DNA of 64,000 bases from an uncultured Aquimarina sp. (GTDB taxonomy: Bacteria > Bacteroidota > Bacteroidia > Flavobacteriales > Flavobacteriaceae). Positions 30,164-39,015 of the stretch are shown here, piece by piece. The position numbers and the translations under genes were made by a program. Within the stretch, counting starts at the first letter, position 1. Each line of letters starts with the position of its first letter. The stretch covers positions 310,001 through 374,000 of the forward strand of contig CANMKX010000001.1 of assembly GCA_947498595.1 (NCBI GenBank). Direction: 5' to 3'. Under the pieces are notes generated by a model. The model worked only from the letters and a program-made list of their open reading frames with translations, had not been told where the DNA came from and did no database searches.

Positions 30164-30187
30164 GAGGTAGTTTCTATAAACTACCTC
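30164..30187. terminator. Bidirectional terminator between PorP and the 598-residue protein gene
   Basis: Stem GAGGTAGTTT (30164-30173), loop CTAT, stem AAACTACCTC (30178-30187). It is flanked by A-rich sequence on the left and T-rich on the right and serves both convergent genes. Confidence 0.85.
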
Positions 30188-30201
30188 CTTTTATAAAATA
30201 A

Positions 30202-31998
30202 CTAAGTCAATTGATCAATCGCTTTTTTTATACGATTTAATTCTGATTGATATGTAGTTAATGAAGTGGTTATTTGCTCAGATTGTTTTTCAAAATACCC
30301 TTTTAGCGAAGAAAATGTTTGTTGGTAATAATTAATTCCTTCATGTAGATTTTTTGAAAAAGTTAATAGATATTTTTTCTGTCTTGATTGTGTGGATTCT
30401 TGAAGGTCATGAAACGCATCTTTCAAGTAATTGATATAAATATCCAATTCTTTAATAAACATATTAGGACGATCTTCTCTTAACATCATATTATCTCGAC
30501 CGTAAATATGATCTGTGATATTTTTTAAAGACATTAATTTCGAAAAATAAGCCATATTAGGACCAGGACAAATAGAAACCCCATCTCCTTCAACTTTCCT
30601 ATCCAGATTGTGAGCTATAAGAGCAGATGTTCCTAAGCCAACACAAGTACAAGACTTTTCAACGATTTTTTTGAATGCACTATCATAGGCTTCTTGAGAC
30701 AATTCCTTAGATTTTAATTCATTGATCTTTTTATGTTGATATTGTCTTGAAGCAGTACAGAGCCCTTTGGTATTAAATTCCTTATTTAAAGCTACATATT
30801 TTTTTGGACAAGGACTTCCAGGCTTATCATTTTGGATACGAACCGTTTTTTCTAAATCTTTAGTGTTCCCTTTTAAGCTATTAAAAGGAACACCTAGGGG
30901 AGAAATATCGCTTAGATATAAATCATCTTCTTTAGCTTTTATAAGCTGGGAGATAGTGGAGCTATCTACAGTTGTTGTTTCTGGAACTAATAAAAAAGGC
31001 GTTCCCCAACCCACAGTATCTACTTGATAATGATCAATTAAAAACTGATGTTCTTCTGCGGTTCCAACCCCACCTTGTGCAGTGATTTTTACAGGTAAGA
31101 TTTGTTGAGGTACATGTTTGTTTTTTTGAGTTAATGCAGTACATAATACAGCATGCACACTCGAAAGAAGTTCTTTTTTTTGATCTCTAAACTGTGCCAA
31201 AATCGGGCCCATTAAAAAGCCATCTGTGGCAAAAGCATGTCCACCACAATTAAGACCAGATTCGATTCGGTATTCTGAAATCCAAATCCCTTTCTTAGCA
31301 AGAAACTTTCCTTGTATCAAAGCAGAGCGATAATCACTTACTTTTAAAACAATTTTTTTCTTAATTTGATTATTCGTATCAGGATAAAAATCATCAAATT
31401 CTTCTAAGTAGCTATATAATCTTGGGTTCATCCCAGCAGAAAGAATTAAAGAAGATGATAAATCACTTTGAGCGTATCCTCTTAATGCAGCATGAGCATC
31501 GTTGTAAATAGATGGTAATTTTTCATTTTTTGCATAGTTTTCTTTGTCAACTTTAGTCATAATATTGACATCAATACTACCCATTGAAAGATTTTCTTTT
31601 AACCAATTTTTTAATTGATTAGGATTTAAATACTCTTCTGTAATACGATTAAATTCTTGTTTTAATGTAGAAGAATCAGGAAGAATGCTAAAATATGTTT
31701 TAAGGTCATTATTCGTCTCTGAAATTTCATTTTTTAATGCTTCAAACTTTTTTTGAGCAGAGGTATGCATTAAATTAAGATATGAAGTAATTCGTTTAGC
31801 TCTAAAATCATCAAGATTATCGGTAATTTCTTTGTATGGTAATTCAAATTTTTCACAATACATTTTCCTTAATTTCTCAAGTAGCATATCATCAACAAGA
31901 GAAATAACTGAATCAATACCCAAGGCGGCTACTTTTAATGGAGTATCGATTGTAAATCCTATCCCCATTACAGGAATATGAAACGAGTGTGTTTTCAT
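30202..31998 (-). CDS. Uncharacterised 598-residue protein, possible flavin-type TIM barrel, in the low-oxygen regulon
   Basis: I do not recognise a named family. The N-terminus (VMGIGFTIDTPLKVAALGIDSVIS, 10-33) resembles the first strand and helix of nitronate-monooxygenase-type barrels. CGGHAF (251-256) and ITAQGGVGTAEEH (305-317), followed by VGWGTPFLL, resemble substrate and FMN-phosphate loops of that superfamily. Cysteines lie at 48, 251, 286, 397, 414, 450, 452 and 477; the cluster from 397 to 477 (SPCPKK, GLCTAS, SCTCVG, SICPGP) could bind metal or an iron-sulfur centre. Residues 510-598 are helical and probably coiled coil. No signal peptide or membrane helix is seen. It is divergent from hemN, and its promoter carries the FNR-type layout of the cco genes with one mismatch in each element. 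Function unknown. Confidence 0.75.
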   Translation of the reverse strand: MKTHSFHIPVMGIGFTIDTPLKVAALGIDSVISLVDDMLLEKLRKMYCEKFELPYKEITDNLDDFRAKRITSYLNLMHTSAQKKFEALKNEISETNNDLKTYFSILPDSSTLKQEFNRITEEYLNPNQLKNWLKENLSMGSIDVNIMTKVDKENYAKNEKLPSIYNDAHAALRGYAQSDLSSSLILSAGMNPRLYSYLEEFDDFYPDTNNQIKKKIVLKVSDYRSALIQGKFLAKKGIWISEYRIESGLNCGGHAFATDGFLMGPILAQFRDQKKELLSSVHAVLCTALTQKNKHVPQQILPVKITAQGGVGTAEEHQFLIDHYQVDTVGWGTPFLLVPETTTVDSSTISQLIKAKEDDLYLSDISPLGVPFNSLKGNTKDLEKTVRIQNDKPGSPCPKKYVALNKEFNTKGLCTASRQYQHKKINELKSKELSQEAYDSAFKKIVEKSCTCVGLGTSALIAHNLDRKVEGDGVSICPGPNMAYFSKLMSLKNITDHIYGRDNMMLREDRPNMFIKELDIYINYLKDAFHDLQESTQSRQKKYLLTFSKNLHEGINYYQQTFSSLKGYFEKQSEQITTSLTTYQSELNRIKKAIDQLT

Positions 31999-32051
31999 AA
32001 GTTATATTTATAGCAATTGTAATTTTATGATTTTGCTTTAAAAACAATGGG

Positions 32052-32094
32052 GAAAGGTATTGATCAAGAATATGTCAAAATATGATAAATGTTA
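32052..32094 (-). promoter_or_regulatory. FNR-type promoter of the 598-residue protein gene
   Basis: The dyad TGATAAATGTTA (32083-32094) differs from TGA-N6-TCA at one base. On the minus strand TACCTTTC (32059 to 32052) differs from TAnnTTTG at one base. The dyad centre is exactly 36.5 bases from the end of that box, the same as in four stronger promoters. The weaker elements predict lower or more regulator-dependent expression. Confidence 0.55.
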
Positions 32095-32220
32095 TATATA
32101 TTAAATAAATGGCACTGTATCTTTTTTGTAAAGCGCATAAATGAAAAAAATCTTTTTGAAATTAAGAGTTGATTTATAGGAGACTATATTTTTTATAGAT
32201 TGAGCGTCGTTTTTTATAAC

Positions 32221-32263
32221 TGATAAATATCATAGTTAAAAAAATACCCTAGACGTATTTTTG
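32221..32263 (+). promoter_or_regulatory. FNR-type promoter of hemN and universal stress gene
   Basis: Dyad TGATAAATATCA (32221-32232), with an exact -7 box TATTTTTG at 32256-32263. Centre to box end is 36.5 bases, placing the dyad near -41. There is no -33 TTG, as expected of an activator-dependent promoter. Confidence 0.8.
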
Positions 32264-32284
32264 AAATGTAAAAAAAGTAATAGA

Positions 32285-33649
32285 ATGAGCGAAAGTTTAA
32301 TTCAAAAATATAATATAGCTGGTCCTCGATATACAAGTTATCCAACAGTACCCTATTGGGATGAAACATCCTTTTCAATAGAATTATGGAAAAAATCTTT
32401 AAAGCGTAGTATTGATGAAAGCAATAAAGAAGATGGAATTAGTTTATATATACACTTACCATTTTGTGAAAGCCTATGTACGTTTTGTGGATGTAATAAA
32501 AGAATAACAAAAAGGCATGAAGTTGAGTTGCCATATATTCAAGCTGTTTTAAAAGAATGGAACTTATACTGTAATCTTTTTACAGAACGACTTAATATTA
32601 AAGAAATTCATTTAGGAGGAGGAACACCTACTTTTTTTTCGCCAGAAAATTTAAAATTATTAATTGAAAACATACTATCAACAAGCAATGTATTAGAAGG
32701 ATATGAATTTAGTTTTGAAGGACATCCCAATAATACCACCAAAGAACATTTACAAACCTTATATGATTTAGGTTTTAGACGTGTTAGTTATGGGATACAA
32801 GATTATAATAGAACTGTACAGAAAGCAATATATAGAATTCAACCATTTGAGAATGTTGAAAATGTTACGAATTGGGCAAGGGAAATAGGGTACACCTCTA
32901 TAGGTCATGATATTATATTTGGATTGCCTTTTCAAACGTTAGAGCATATAGAAGAGACAATTACCAAAACAAAAGAATTGCTTCCGGATAGATTGGCATT
33001 TTATAGTTATGCACATGTACCATGGATAAAAGGTAATGGACAAAGAGGGTTTAATGATGAAGATTTACCTACAGCCGGACAAAAAAGAATTCAGTACGAA
33101 AAAGGAAAAGAATTATTAGCAGATATTGGATATGTAGAAATTGGAATGGATCACTTTGCGTTGTCTAGCGATAGTTTGTATCAAGCGATGGAAAAAGAAG
33201 AATTGCATCGAAATTTTATGGGATATACAACTACAAAAACAAAGACAATGATCGGATTAGGTATTTCATCTATTAGCGATAGTTGGTATGGCTTTGCACA
33301 AAATGTAAAAAAAATAGATGAATACTATCAATTGATTAATAAAGATATTCTACCAGTGTATAGAGGAGATATTTTGACTAATGAAGATGAAATAATAAGA
33401 AGACACATTTTAAATTTAATGTGTGGATTTAAAACAAATTGGATAGATGATCGATTAAAATTCCCAGAATTACCAGATGTACTAATCAAGTTAAAAGAAA
33501 TGGAAGCTGATGCATTGGTTGAGATATCAGCAAACACTATTGTCGTTACAGAAAAAGGAAAACCATTTGTACGTAATATATGTATGGCTTTTGATTTAAG
33601 ATTACAAAAAGCAAAACCAGAAACGCAGCTTTTTTCAATGACAATTTAA
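32285..33649 (+). CDS. hemN: Oxygen-independent coproporphyrinogen III oxidase
   Basis: This radical SAM enzyme of 454 residues converts coproporphyrinogen III to protoporphyrinogen IX without oxygen. It begins with the HemN hallmark KYNIAGPRYTSYPTVPYW. The iron-sulfur motif is CESLCTFC (Cys61, 65 and 68), with the extra adjacent Cys70 typical of HemN. The SAM-binding strand HLGGGTPTFF follows. An in-frame TTG at 32261 overlaps the -7 box, so the ATG at 32285, about 18 bases after the start site, is the true start. It supplies haem for the cbb3 oxidase when oxygen is scarce and shares the FNR-type promoter layout. A stress protein gene follows after 21 bases. Confidence 0.93.
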   Translation: MSESLIQKYNIAGPRYTSYPTVPYWDETSFSIELWKKSLKRSIDESNKEDGISLYIHLPFCESLCTFCGCNKRITKRHEVELPYIQAVLKEWNLYCNLFTERLNIKEIHLGGGTPTFFSPENLKLLIENILSTSNVLEGYEFSFEGHPNNTTKEHLQTLYDLGFRRVSYGIQDYNRTVQKAIYRIQPFENVENVTNWAREIGYTSIGHDIIFGLPFQTLEHIEETITKTKELLPDRLAFYSYAHVPWIKGNGQRGFNDEDLPTAGQKRIQYEKGKELLADIGYVEIGMDHFALSSDSLYQAMEKEELHRNFMGYTTTKTKTMIGLGISSISDSWYGFAQNVKKIDEYYQLINKDILPVYRGDILTNEDEIIRRHILNLMCGFKTNWIDDRLKFPELPDVLIKLKEMEADALVEISANTIVVTEKGKPFVRNICMAFDLRLQKAKPETQLFSMTI

Positions 33650-33670
33650 TAACGATAAAAACACAACCTC

Positions 33671-34513
33671 ATGAAAAAAATAATAGTACCCGTAGATTTT
33701 TCAAAACATTCTGAATATGCACTTGAAGGAGCTGCAAAATTGGCAAAAGAGTATGGTGCCGAAATATTAGTTGTACATATGTTAGAGATGTCTAATACGA
33801 TGTTGATTAGAAATAATAGTCAAGCACAAACCGAAGCTGTTTTCTTTTTAAAATTAGCAGAACAAAAATTCGATACATTTTTGGATAAAGATTATTTAGA
33901 AGGAATAACAGTAATACCAGTAGTTAAGCATTTTAAAGTTTTTAGCGAAATCAACGAACTTGTTATTGAGCATAATGCAGATATGATTGTAATGGGGTCA
34001 CATGGATCTCAAGGTTTAAAAGAATTATTTATAGGATCTAATACAGAAAAAGTAGTAAGAACGGCTTCTGTACCTGTTTTAGTTCTTAAAGAACGACTTG
34101 AAATATTAAATTTCAAGAAAATGATATTCGCGAGTAATTTTGATAAAGAAGATATTACAGCATTTAAGAAAACAATTGCTTTCTCAAAATTATTAGGAGC
34201 AGAATTAAAACCGGTATATATTAATATTCCAAGTCAATTTAAAAGCAACATCGAAATAGAGAATACTATAAAAAGTTTCTTGATTAAAGCAGATGGTGAT
34301 TTAAATCGTTTTGATGAAGTAAAACAATATGCTGATTATAATGTTGAATTGGGAACGTTTAATTATGCAAAAGAAATAGAAGCAGATATTATCGCAATAT
34401 CTACTCATGGTAGAAAAGGATTATCTCATTTCTTTTATGGTAGTATAGGAGAAGATATTACCAATCATGCACCTGTACCAGTGATTACTTTCCATATTGA
34501 TATGGCAGTATAG
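33671..34513 (+). CDS. Universal stress protein (tandem UspA domains)
   Basis: This 280-residue cytosolic protein has two Usp-like domains. The first (about 1-145) has PVDFSKHSEYAL and the nucleotide-binding motif VMGSHGSQGLKELFIGSNTEKVV. The second (about 150-280) ends with ISTHGRKGLSHFFYGSIGEDI. Both G-rich loops appear intact, suggesting ATP binding. It follows hemN by 21 bases and should be cotranscribed from the FNR-type promoter, linking it to oxygen limitation. A second, more divergent Usp gene lies at 44801 under a similar promoter. Confidence 0.9.
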   Translation: MKKIIVPVDFSKHSEYALEGAAKLAKEYGAEILVVHMLEMSNTMLIRNNSQAQTEAVFFLKLAEQKFDTFLDKDYLEGITVIPVVKHFKVFSEINELVIEHNADMIVMGSHGSQGLKELFIGSNTEKVVRTASVPVLVLKERLEILNFKKMIFASNFDKEDITAFKKTIAFSKLLGAELKPVYINIPSQFKSNIEIENTIKSFLIKADGDLNRFDEVKQYADYNVELGTFNYAKEIEADIIAISTHGRKGLSHFFYGSIGEDITNHAPVPVITFHIDMAV

Positions 34514-34556
34514 GTAATCGGTATATGATAAAAGAAAAGTTATTTGTTTAGAGAAG

Positions 34557-34590
34557 AAAGACTGTCAGATATATTTTGACAGTCTTTTTT
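34557..34590. terminator. Bidirectional terminator after the first universal stress gene
   Basis: AAAGACTGTCA (34557-34567) pairs with TGACAGTCTTT (34577-34587), with a 9-base loop and a T-run to 34590. It also faces the convergent thioredoxin gene. Confidence 0.88.
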
Positions 34591-34596
34591 ATGGTT

Positions 34597-34893
34597 TTAA
34601 TAAGATTTGATTACTTGAACCAAATCTTCTTTTTTTACAATTCCAGATTGCTTCCACAGTTGTTGACCATCTTTGAATAGTACCATAGTTGGTACACTTC
34701 TTACTTGATATTTTGCAGCTAAAGTTTGATTTTTATCTACATCAATTTTTACAATTTTTACCGCATCCCCTAACTCTTCTTTCACTTGTTGTAGTATTGG
34801 TGAAAGTGTTTTACATGGACCACACCAGGTAGCAAAAAAATCAATCAATACAGGAATATCAGATGTAATGATTGAACTAAAGGTATTTTTCAT
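34597..34893 (-). CDS. Thioredoxin
   Basis: This 98-residue protein is a complete minimal thioredoxin. It has the active site WCGPC near residues 23-27, the cis-Pro motif SVPTMVLF, and no signal peptide. It should act as a cytosolic disulfide reductase. It is convergent with the stress protein gene and lies downstream of the cco assembly genes after a 385-base gap. It is therefore likely a separate transcript, although I could not find a clear -7 box. Confidence 0.92.
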   Translation of the reverse strand: MKNTFSSIITSDIPVLIDFFATWCGPCKTLSPILQQVKEELGDAVKIVKIDVDKNQTLAAKYQVRSVPTMVLFKDGQQLWKQSGIVKKEDLVQVIKSY

Positions 34894-35278
34894 GAAGCTT
34901 AATTTAAGTATTTGTATGTTTTCCCTTTGTTGAAATACAGATGATTTGATTATCTAACATAACAACTTTATAAAAATAACGGATTATTATAAAAAATATG
35001 ATTTTTGAACGTTAATATCGATGAAACTCATAAAAATGGACAATAAATATCTTTTAACGATTTGTAATTAAAATAACGATTTAATAATTAGATATTATAG
35101 CTGAATAACCGCAAAATTGTTTTTTTTAGAATTTAAAATATAATTTTTGTTAGTAAGTGTAATTGAATAATGTGATGTTTATGAATTAGATTACAAATAA
35201 TTTTGAGTCTTTTTAAGGGGAATATTACCCCAAAGAAATGATTTATTTATAGTAAGATGTTATTTTATACTAATACAA
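34894..35278. other. AT-rich gap between thioredoxin and the TauE/SafE-like gene
   Basis: No gene or convincing promoter is visible. A weak GGGG-7-CCCC hairpin at 35217-35231, about 48 bases past the TauE-like stop, may help end the cco operon. The thioredoxin promoter should lie in the lower part but lacks a recognisable box. Confidence 0.4.
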
Positions 35279-35980
35279 TCAATTACATTGGTAATTTGTA
35301 GAAACAATATTAGTATGTGATTTAGGGGATATATATGGAATTCCTAGTCCCATTCCTCGAAGTATAAATAATACTCCCATAATAATAATAATAACAGGTA
35401 TTGCCTTTCTGATTTTATGTTTGACTGTGTTTGTAATAAAATTACTGATATATATAATGATAGACATTAATGGTATTGTTCCCAATCCAAAAGCAATCAT
35501 GTACATAGAACTTTCTAAAATATTTCCAGTCGCAATTGCTCCAAAAACAGCAATATAGATCAGGCCACAAGGTAAAAAACCATTAAGAAAGCCTATAGTT
35601 AAAAATGTATCAGTACTTTTCTTTTGTAATTCTTTTCCAAGGGCGCTTTTTATTTTAAAGATGAGTGAAGAGATTGGCTTTGAAAAATTATACTGATTAA
35701 AAATATGATAGGGTAAAAGAGTAACGAGTATCATAACAATCCCTATACCAATAGATAATTGTTGCTGTAAGCCAAATAAATTAAGTCCTTTTCCTATCCA
35801 ACCAAACGAAAAACCTAAAATTGCGTATGCGATTAAGCGGCCAAGATGATACAAACCTATTTGAAATACTTTTTTAGAATTAGAAGATCTATCAACAGGT
35901 AACATCAAAGCAATTGGTCCACACATGCCTATACAGTGAAAACTACCAAGAAAGCCTAATATAAAAGCAGTAATAATCAT
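35279..35980 (-). CDS. TauE/SafE-like membrane protein, cytochrome oxidase biogenesis
   Basis: This 233-residue integral membrane protein has about six helices. It opens with AFILGFLGSFHCIGMCGPIALM and has a matching mid-protein motif, GFLNGFLPCGLIYIAV. These paired Cys and Pro-Cys motifs are typical of the DsbD-like/COG2836 proteins often found at the end of cco operons, where they are linked to copper delivery or redox steps in oxidase assembly. Its start overlaps the stop of FixH by 4 bases, showing translational coupling. The reaction is not established. Confidence 0.85.
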   Translation of the reverse strand: MIITAFILGFLGSFHCIGMCGPIALMLPVDRSSNSKKVFQIGLYHLGRLIAYAILGFSFGWIGKGLNLFGLQQQLSIGIGIVMILVTLLPYHIFNQYNFSKPISSLIFKIKSALGKELQKKSTDTFLTIGFLNGFLPCGLIYIAVFGAIATGNILESSMYMIAFGLGTIPLMSIIIYISNFITNTVKHKIRKAIPVIIIIMGVLFILRGMGLGIPYISPKSHTNIVSTNYQCN

Positions 35981-36429
35981 TTATTATAATGTATCGATTC
36001 TTTATATAAATATTCTTTGTTATTATATATCCAATATATTTTTATATCCCAACGACCTTCCAATAATTGACTATTTGGTATGAGCATTTGTGAATTAGAA
36101 ATCGAAAGGGGAGTTTCGAAATCTAATTTTTTATTAGAAGGCCTATATAGGAATACATTACCTTTAACAATCGAAGTTTGAATATTGTTTGGAAAAATAA
36201 TTTGCAAGCCCTTACTCGTTAATTCTGTATGAATATTTTTTGTAAGAGATTTACTATTTCGTTCACTATCTATTTCTTTTTGGTATACCAATTCTGCTTG
36301 ATAATACTCTTTTGTAACTAGATCATGCGCATAAGTTTGTTCTGTACTCATACGAATGACAAAAAATAATATAAAACTCATAAATGCGATAAATCCAATA
36401 ACGATTCCTGTTCCCCAATTAATTTTCAT
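35977..36429 (-). CDS. FixH/CcoH family cbb3 oxidase assembly protein
   Basis: This 150-residue protein has one N-terminal membrane helix (about 6-24) and a periplasmic beta domain. Motifs such as VTKEYYQAELVYQKEID and GRWDIKIYWIYN are typical of FixH/CcoH. FixH proteins stabilise or assemble the cbb3 oxidase together with the copper ATPase CcoI. It lies 11 bases after CcoG and overlaps the next gene by 4 bases. Confidence 0.88.
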   Translation of the reverse strand: MKINWGTGIVIGFIAFMSFILFFVIRMSTEQTYAHDLVTKEYYQAELVYQKEIDSERNSKSLTKNIHTELTSKGLQIIFPNNIQTSIVKGNVFLYRPSNKKLDFETPLSISNSQMLIPNSQLLEGRWDIKIYWIYNNKEYLYKESIHYNK

Positions 36430-36440
36430 GTTATTATTTT

Positions 36441-37862
36441 TTAATTATAACTTCTAGGTCCTAAAAAATTTGCTTTGGCGGTTTCAATCAATTCTTCATT
36501 ATGAAATACACCAATACGAAGTTTTTCTTTATCTCCTTTAAGAATAGAAGCATTTATTTTAATAAATAAAGTACCTTCAGCAGTACCTTGAGCTTTAATA
36601 TCAAAATTTTGATGAGTTACTAATTCAATCGATCCATTGTGTGATAATAACTCAAAATGGACATTGTCGATTTCTTTGACAGTTTTATTAATGATCTTAA
36701 AAGTATATACATTACTAATGATGTTATTTTCTTTTCGCTCATACAATTGCCCAGGTAATCTAAGTACAGTAGCTTCAACATCATTTCTTAAAAAGAGCAT
36801 GCCTATTAAAACACCAATTAAAATTATTAATACAGCAGAATATCCTTTTAAACGATTGGTAAATTTGAATTTGCTTTTTTTCTCTATATTTTCCTCAGAT
36901 GCATAGCGAATTAATCCTTTAGGAAGATTTACTTTCTCCATCATATGATCACATGCGTCAATACAAGCAGTACAGTTAACACATTCTAATTGTGTTCCAT
37001 TACGAATATCTATTCCTGTAGGACATACTTGTACACATTGTGAACAATCAATACAATCACCTTTACCTATGGAGTTACGATCTTCATTTTTCTTGAATTT
37101 AGCTCTACCTTTTTCTCTTTCACCTCTTTTATGATCATAAGCAACTACAATAGATTTAGTATCTAATAGAGCTCCTTGTAATCTTCCGTATGGACATACA
37201 ATGATACAGACTTGTTCTCTAAACCACGCAAAGATAAAATAAAAGACTCCTGTAAATATTAATAACGAAATTAGAGTACTTATATGTGTAAGAGGACCAT
37301 CTATTATGTACATAGCCAACCGATCACTTCCAATTAAATAAGCTAAAAATACATTAGCTATTAAAAAAGAAATGAAGAAAAATATAAAACCTTTTAAAAG
37401 ACGTTTTCTTATTTTTTCAGCATTCCAAGGTGATTTTTTTAAGCGTATTTGTGCGCCTCTATCTCCATCGATCCAATATTCGATGCGGCGAAACACCATT
37501 TCCATAAAGATTGTTTGTGGGCAAATCCATCCACAAAATAAGCGACCAAATGCTACTGTAAAAAGTGTTATAAAAATAACACCAATAATCATTATAATTA
37601 CAAATAAGTGAAAATCTTGTGGCCAAAATGGAAACCCGAAAATATTAAAACGTCGCTCCAAAATGTTGAACATTAAGAACTGATTCCCATTAATTTTAAT
37701 AAAAGGTGCGCTTAACAGGAAAATTAAAAGTATGTAACTAACCCATTTACGATACGTATAGAATTTTCCCCATGGTTTCTTGGGAAATACCCAAGCTCGT
37801 TTCCCTTCATCGCTAATGGTACTAATTGAGTCTCTAAATATTTCATTTTCGGGAGTTTCCAC
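36441..37862 (-). CDS. ccoG: Cytochrome c oxidase accessory protein CcoG
   Basis: This 473-residue membrane protein has several N-terminal helices, the motif CGWICPQTIFMEMVFR and a second loop IIVCPYGRLQ. Two ferredoxin-type cluster motifs are present (CIDCSQCVQVCPTG and CVNCTACIDACDHM). A C-terminal Ig-like periplasmic domain (about 365-473) completes the CcoG/RdxA/FixG layout. It is thought to reduce copper for insertion into the CcoN active site. It follows CcoP after 43 bases within the operon. Confidence 0.93.
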   Translation of the reverse strand: METPENEIFRDSISTISDEGKRAWVFPKKPWGKFYTYRKWVSYILLIFLLSAPFIKINGNQFLMFNILERRFNIFGFPFWPQDFHLFVIIMIIGVIFITLFTVAFGRLFCGWICPQTIFMEMVFRRIEYWIDGDRGAQIRLKKSPWNAEKIRKRLLKGFIFFFISFLIANVFLAYLIGSDRLAMYIIDGPLTHISTLISLLIFTGVFYFIFAWFREQVCIIVCPYGRLQGALLDTKSIVVAYDHKRGEREKGRAKFKKNEDRNSIGKGDCIDCSQCVQVCPTGIDIRNGTQLECVNCTACIDACDHMMEKVNLPKGLIRYASEENIEKKSKFKFTNRLKGYSAVLIILIGVLIGMLFLRNDVEATVLRLPGQLYERKENNIISNVYTFKIINKTVKEIDNVHFELLSHNGSIELVTHQNFDIKAQGTAEGTLFIKINASILKGDKEKLRIGVFHNEELIETAKANFLGPRSYN

Positions 37863-37905
37863 TGCGTATGATTTTACTTAATATATAATTTGAATTGTTT
37901 TGCAC

Positions 37906-38820
37906 TTATAATTGTGGCTGAGTACTATCTTGAATAGATGCTTCAGGATCTACCCATAAATCACCTTCTGTTTTCTTTGGATTTTCTGGAGTTGTACCTT
38001 GTAAAGACAATACATAACTTGCTACTTGAGCAATTTGAGCTGGCTTTAAGTTTTGTTTCCAAGCAACCATTCCTTTTCCGTCACGACCTCCTTCAGAAAT
38101 TGTTCTAAAAACATTTTTAATTCCTCCACCAAGTATCCAATATTCATCCGTTAAGTTTGGCCCAATACCACCACCTCCATCTTTCATATGACAAGCAACA
38201 CAATTTGAATCAAAAACAGATTTACCATCTTTAATATCTGAAGCGTCTGTAAGTAAGACTACAGAGTTGATATCAACCAAATCCTTAGCAGTACGTTTGT
38301 ATTCTTCTATAGCTTTTTGAGCTTCTGCAACCTCTGTTAAATATTCTTCATCTTGAGTGTAATCATCAAGGACATGAAATCGTACCAAATAAATTAAAGC
38401 AAATGCAATAGTTGCATAAAAACTATATACCCACCATGGTGGTAACGAATTATCAAGTTCTCTTATTCCGTCATAATTATGATCTAAAATAATTTCACTT
38501 TCTTCAGTAATAGGAGTTGAGTTCGTAAGTTTTACATATAAATCTTTAACCCATTTATATTGATTTTCTTTTCTTTTCTCTTGTTCGATTAAATAGCGTT
38601 CTTGTGCTTCAGCTTTTAGAGTTCTAAAAAGAATACTTTGTAGAGCTGCCAAACAAATTTCTACCGAAACTAGAATTAATAAAATTAAGGACAGAATAAC
38701 CCATAAAAATGGATGTTGTTCAACTGTCCATTGTTCTCCTGAGTCAATAGTTAGTTCGAGTACTATAAAAGCAAGAGTTATAAAACCAATAACTCTTATA
38801 TATGATGAGATAGTTTTCAT
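37906..38820 (-). CDS. ccoP: cbb3-type cytochrome c oxidase subunit III
   Basis: This 304-residue subunit has two N-terminal helices, a cytosolic linker and a third helix near 130-150. One class I cytochrome c domain follows, with haem motif CVACH near 203 and a distal Met ligand in GKGMVAWK. Proteobacterial CcoP has two haem motifs; the single one here is usual in Bacteroidota. It passes electrons to CcoO. Its start overlaps ccoQ by 4 bases. Confidence 0.92.
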   Translation of the reverse strand: MKTISSYIRVIGFITLAFIVLELTIDSGEQWTVEQHPFLWVILSLILLILVSVEICLAALQSILFRTLKAEAQERYLIEQEKRKENQYKWVKDLYVKLTNSTPITEESEIILDHNYDGIRELDNSLPPWWVYSFYATIAFALIYLVRFHVLDDYTQDEEYLTEVAEAQKAIEEYKRTAKDLVDINSVVLLTDASDIKDGKSVFDSNCVACHMKDGGGGIGPNLTDEYWILGGGIKNVFRTISEGGRDGKGMVAWKQNLKPAQIAQVASYVLSLQGTTPENPKKTEGDLWVDPEASIQDSTQPQL

Positions 38821-39008
38821 AGTTGATTATTGTTATTATCAGTTGTTTCTAAAGGAATATTACTTACTTCTGCGATATGCTCTTTTTTAGCTGTGGCTAC
38901 CCACCAGAATAATGCAACAAAAAAAATGAAGAAGATTAATAAGGAAATCATAGGATATATTTCTACACCAGTAATACTTTCCATGTGGTTTTTTACAAAT
39001 TTTAGCAT
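38817..39008 (-). CDS. ccoQ: cbb3 oxidase CcoQ-like subunit
   Basis: This single-helix protein of 63 residues (MLKFVKNHMESITGVEIYPM onwards) has a membrane segment followed by WWVATAKKEHIAE and a polar tail. It matches CcoQ in size and position between ccoNO and ccoP. An upstream ATG at 39035 would overlap the end of ccoNO and add nine residues; the ATG at 39008, 7 bases after the ccoNO stop, is preferred. The 3' end overlaps ccoP by 4 bases. Confidence 0.82.
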   Translation of the reverse strand: MLKFVKNHMESITGVEIYPMISLLIFFIFFVALFWWVATAKKEHIAEVSNIPLETTDNNNNQL

Positions 39009-39015
39009 AGCAATA

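Noticed and set aside
32261..32284. TTG start of hemN
   Set aside because: The TTG is the last part of the -7 box; the HemN family start lies right after the ATG at 32285.
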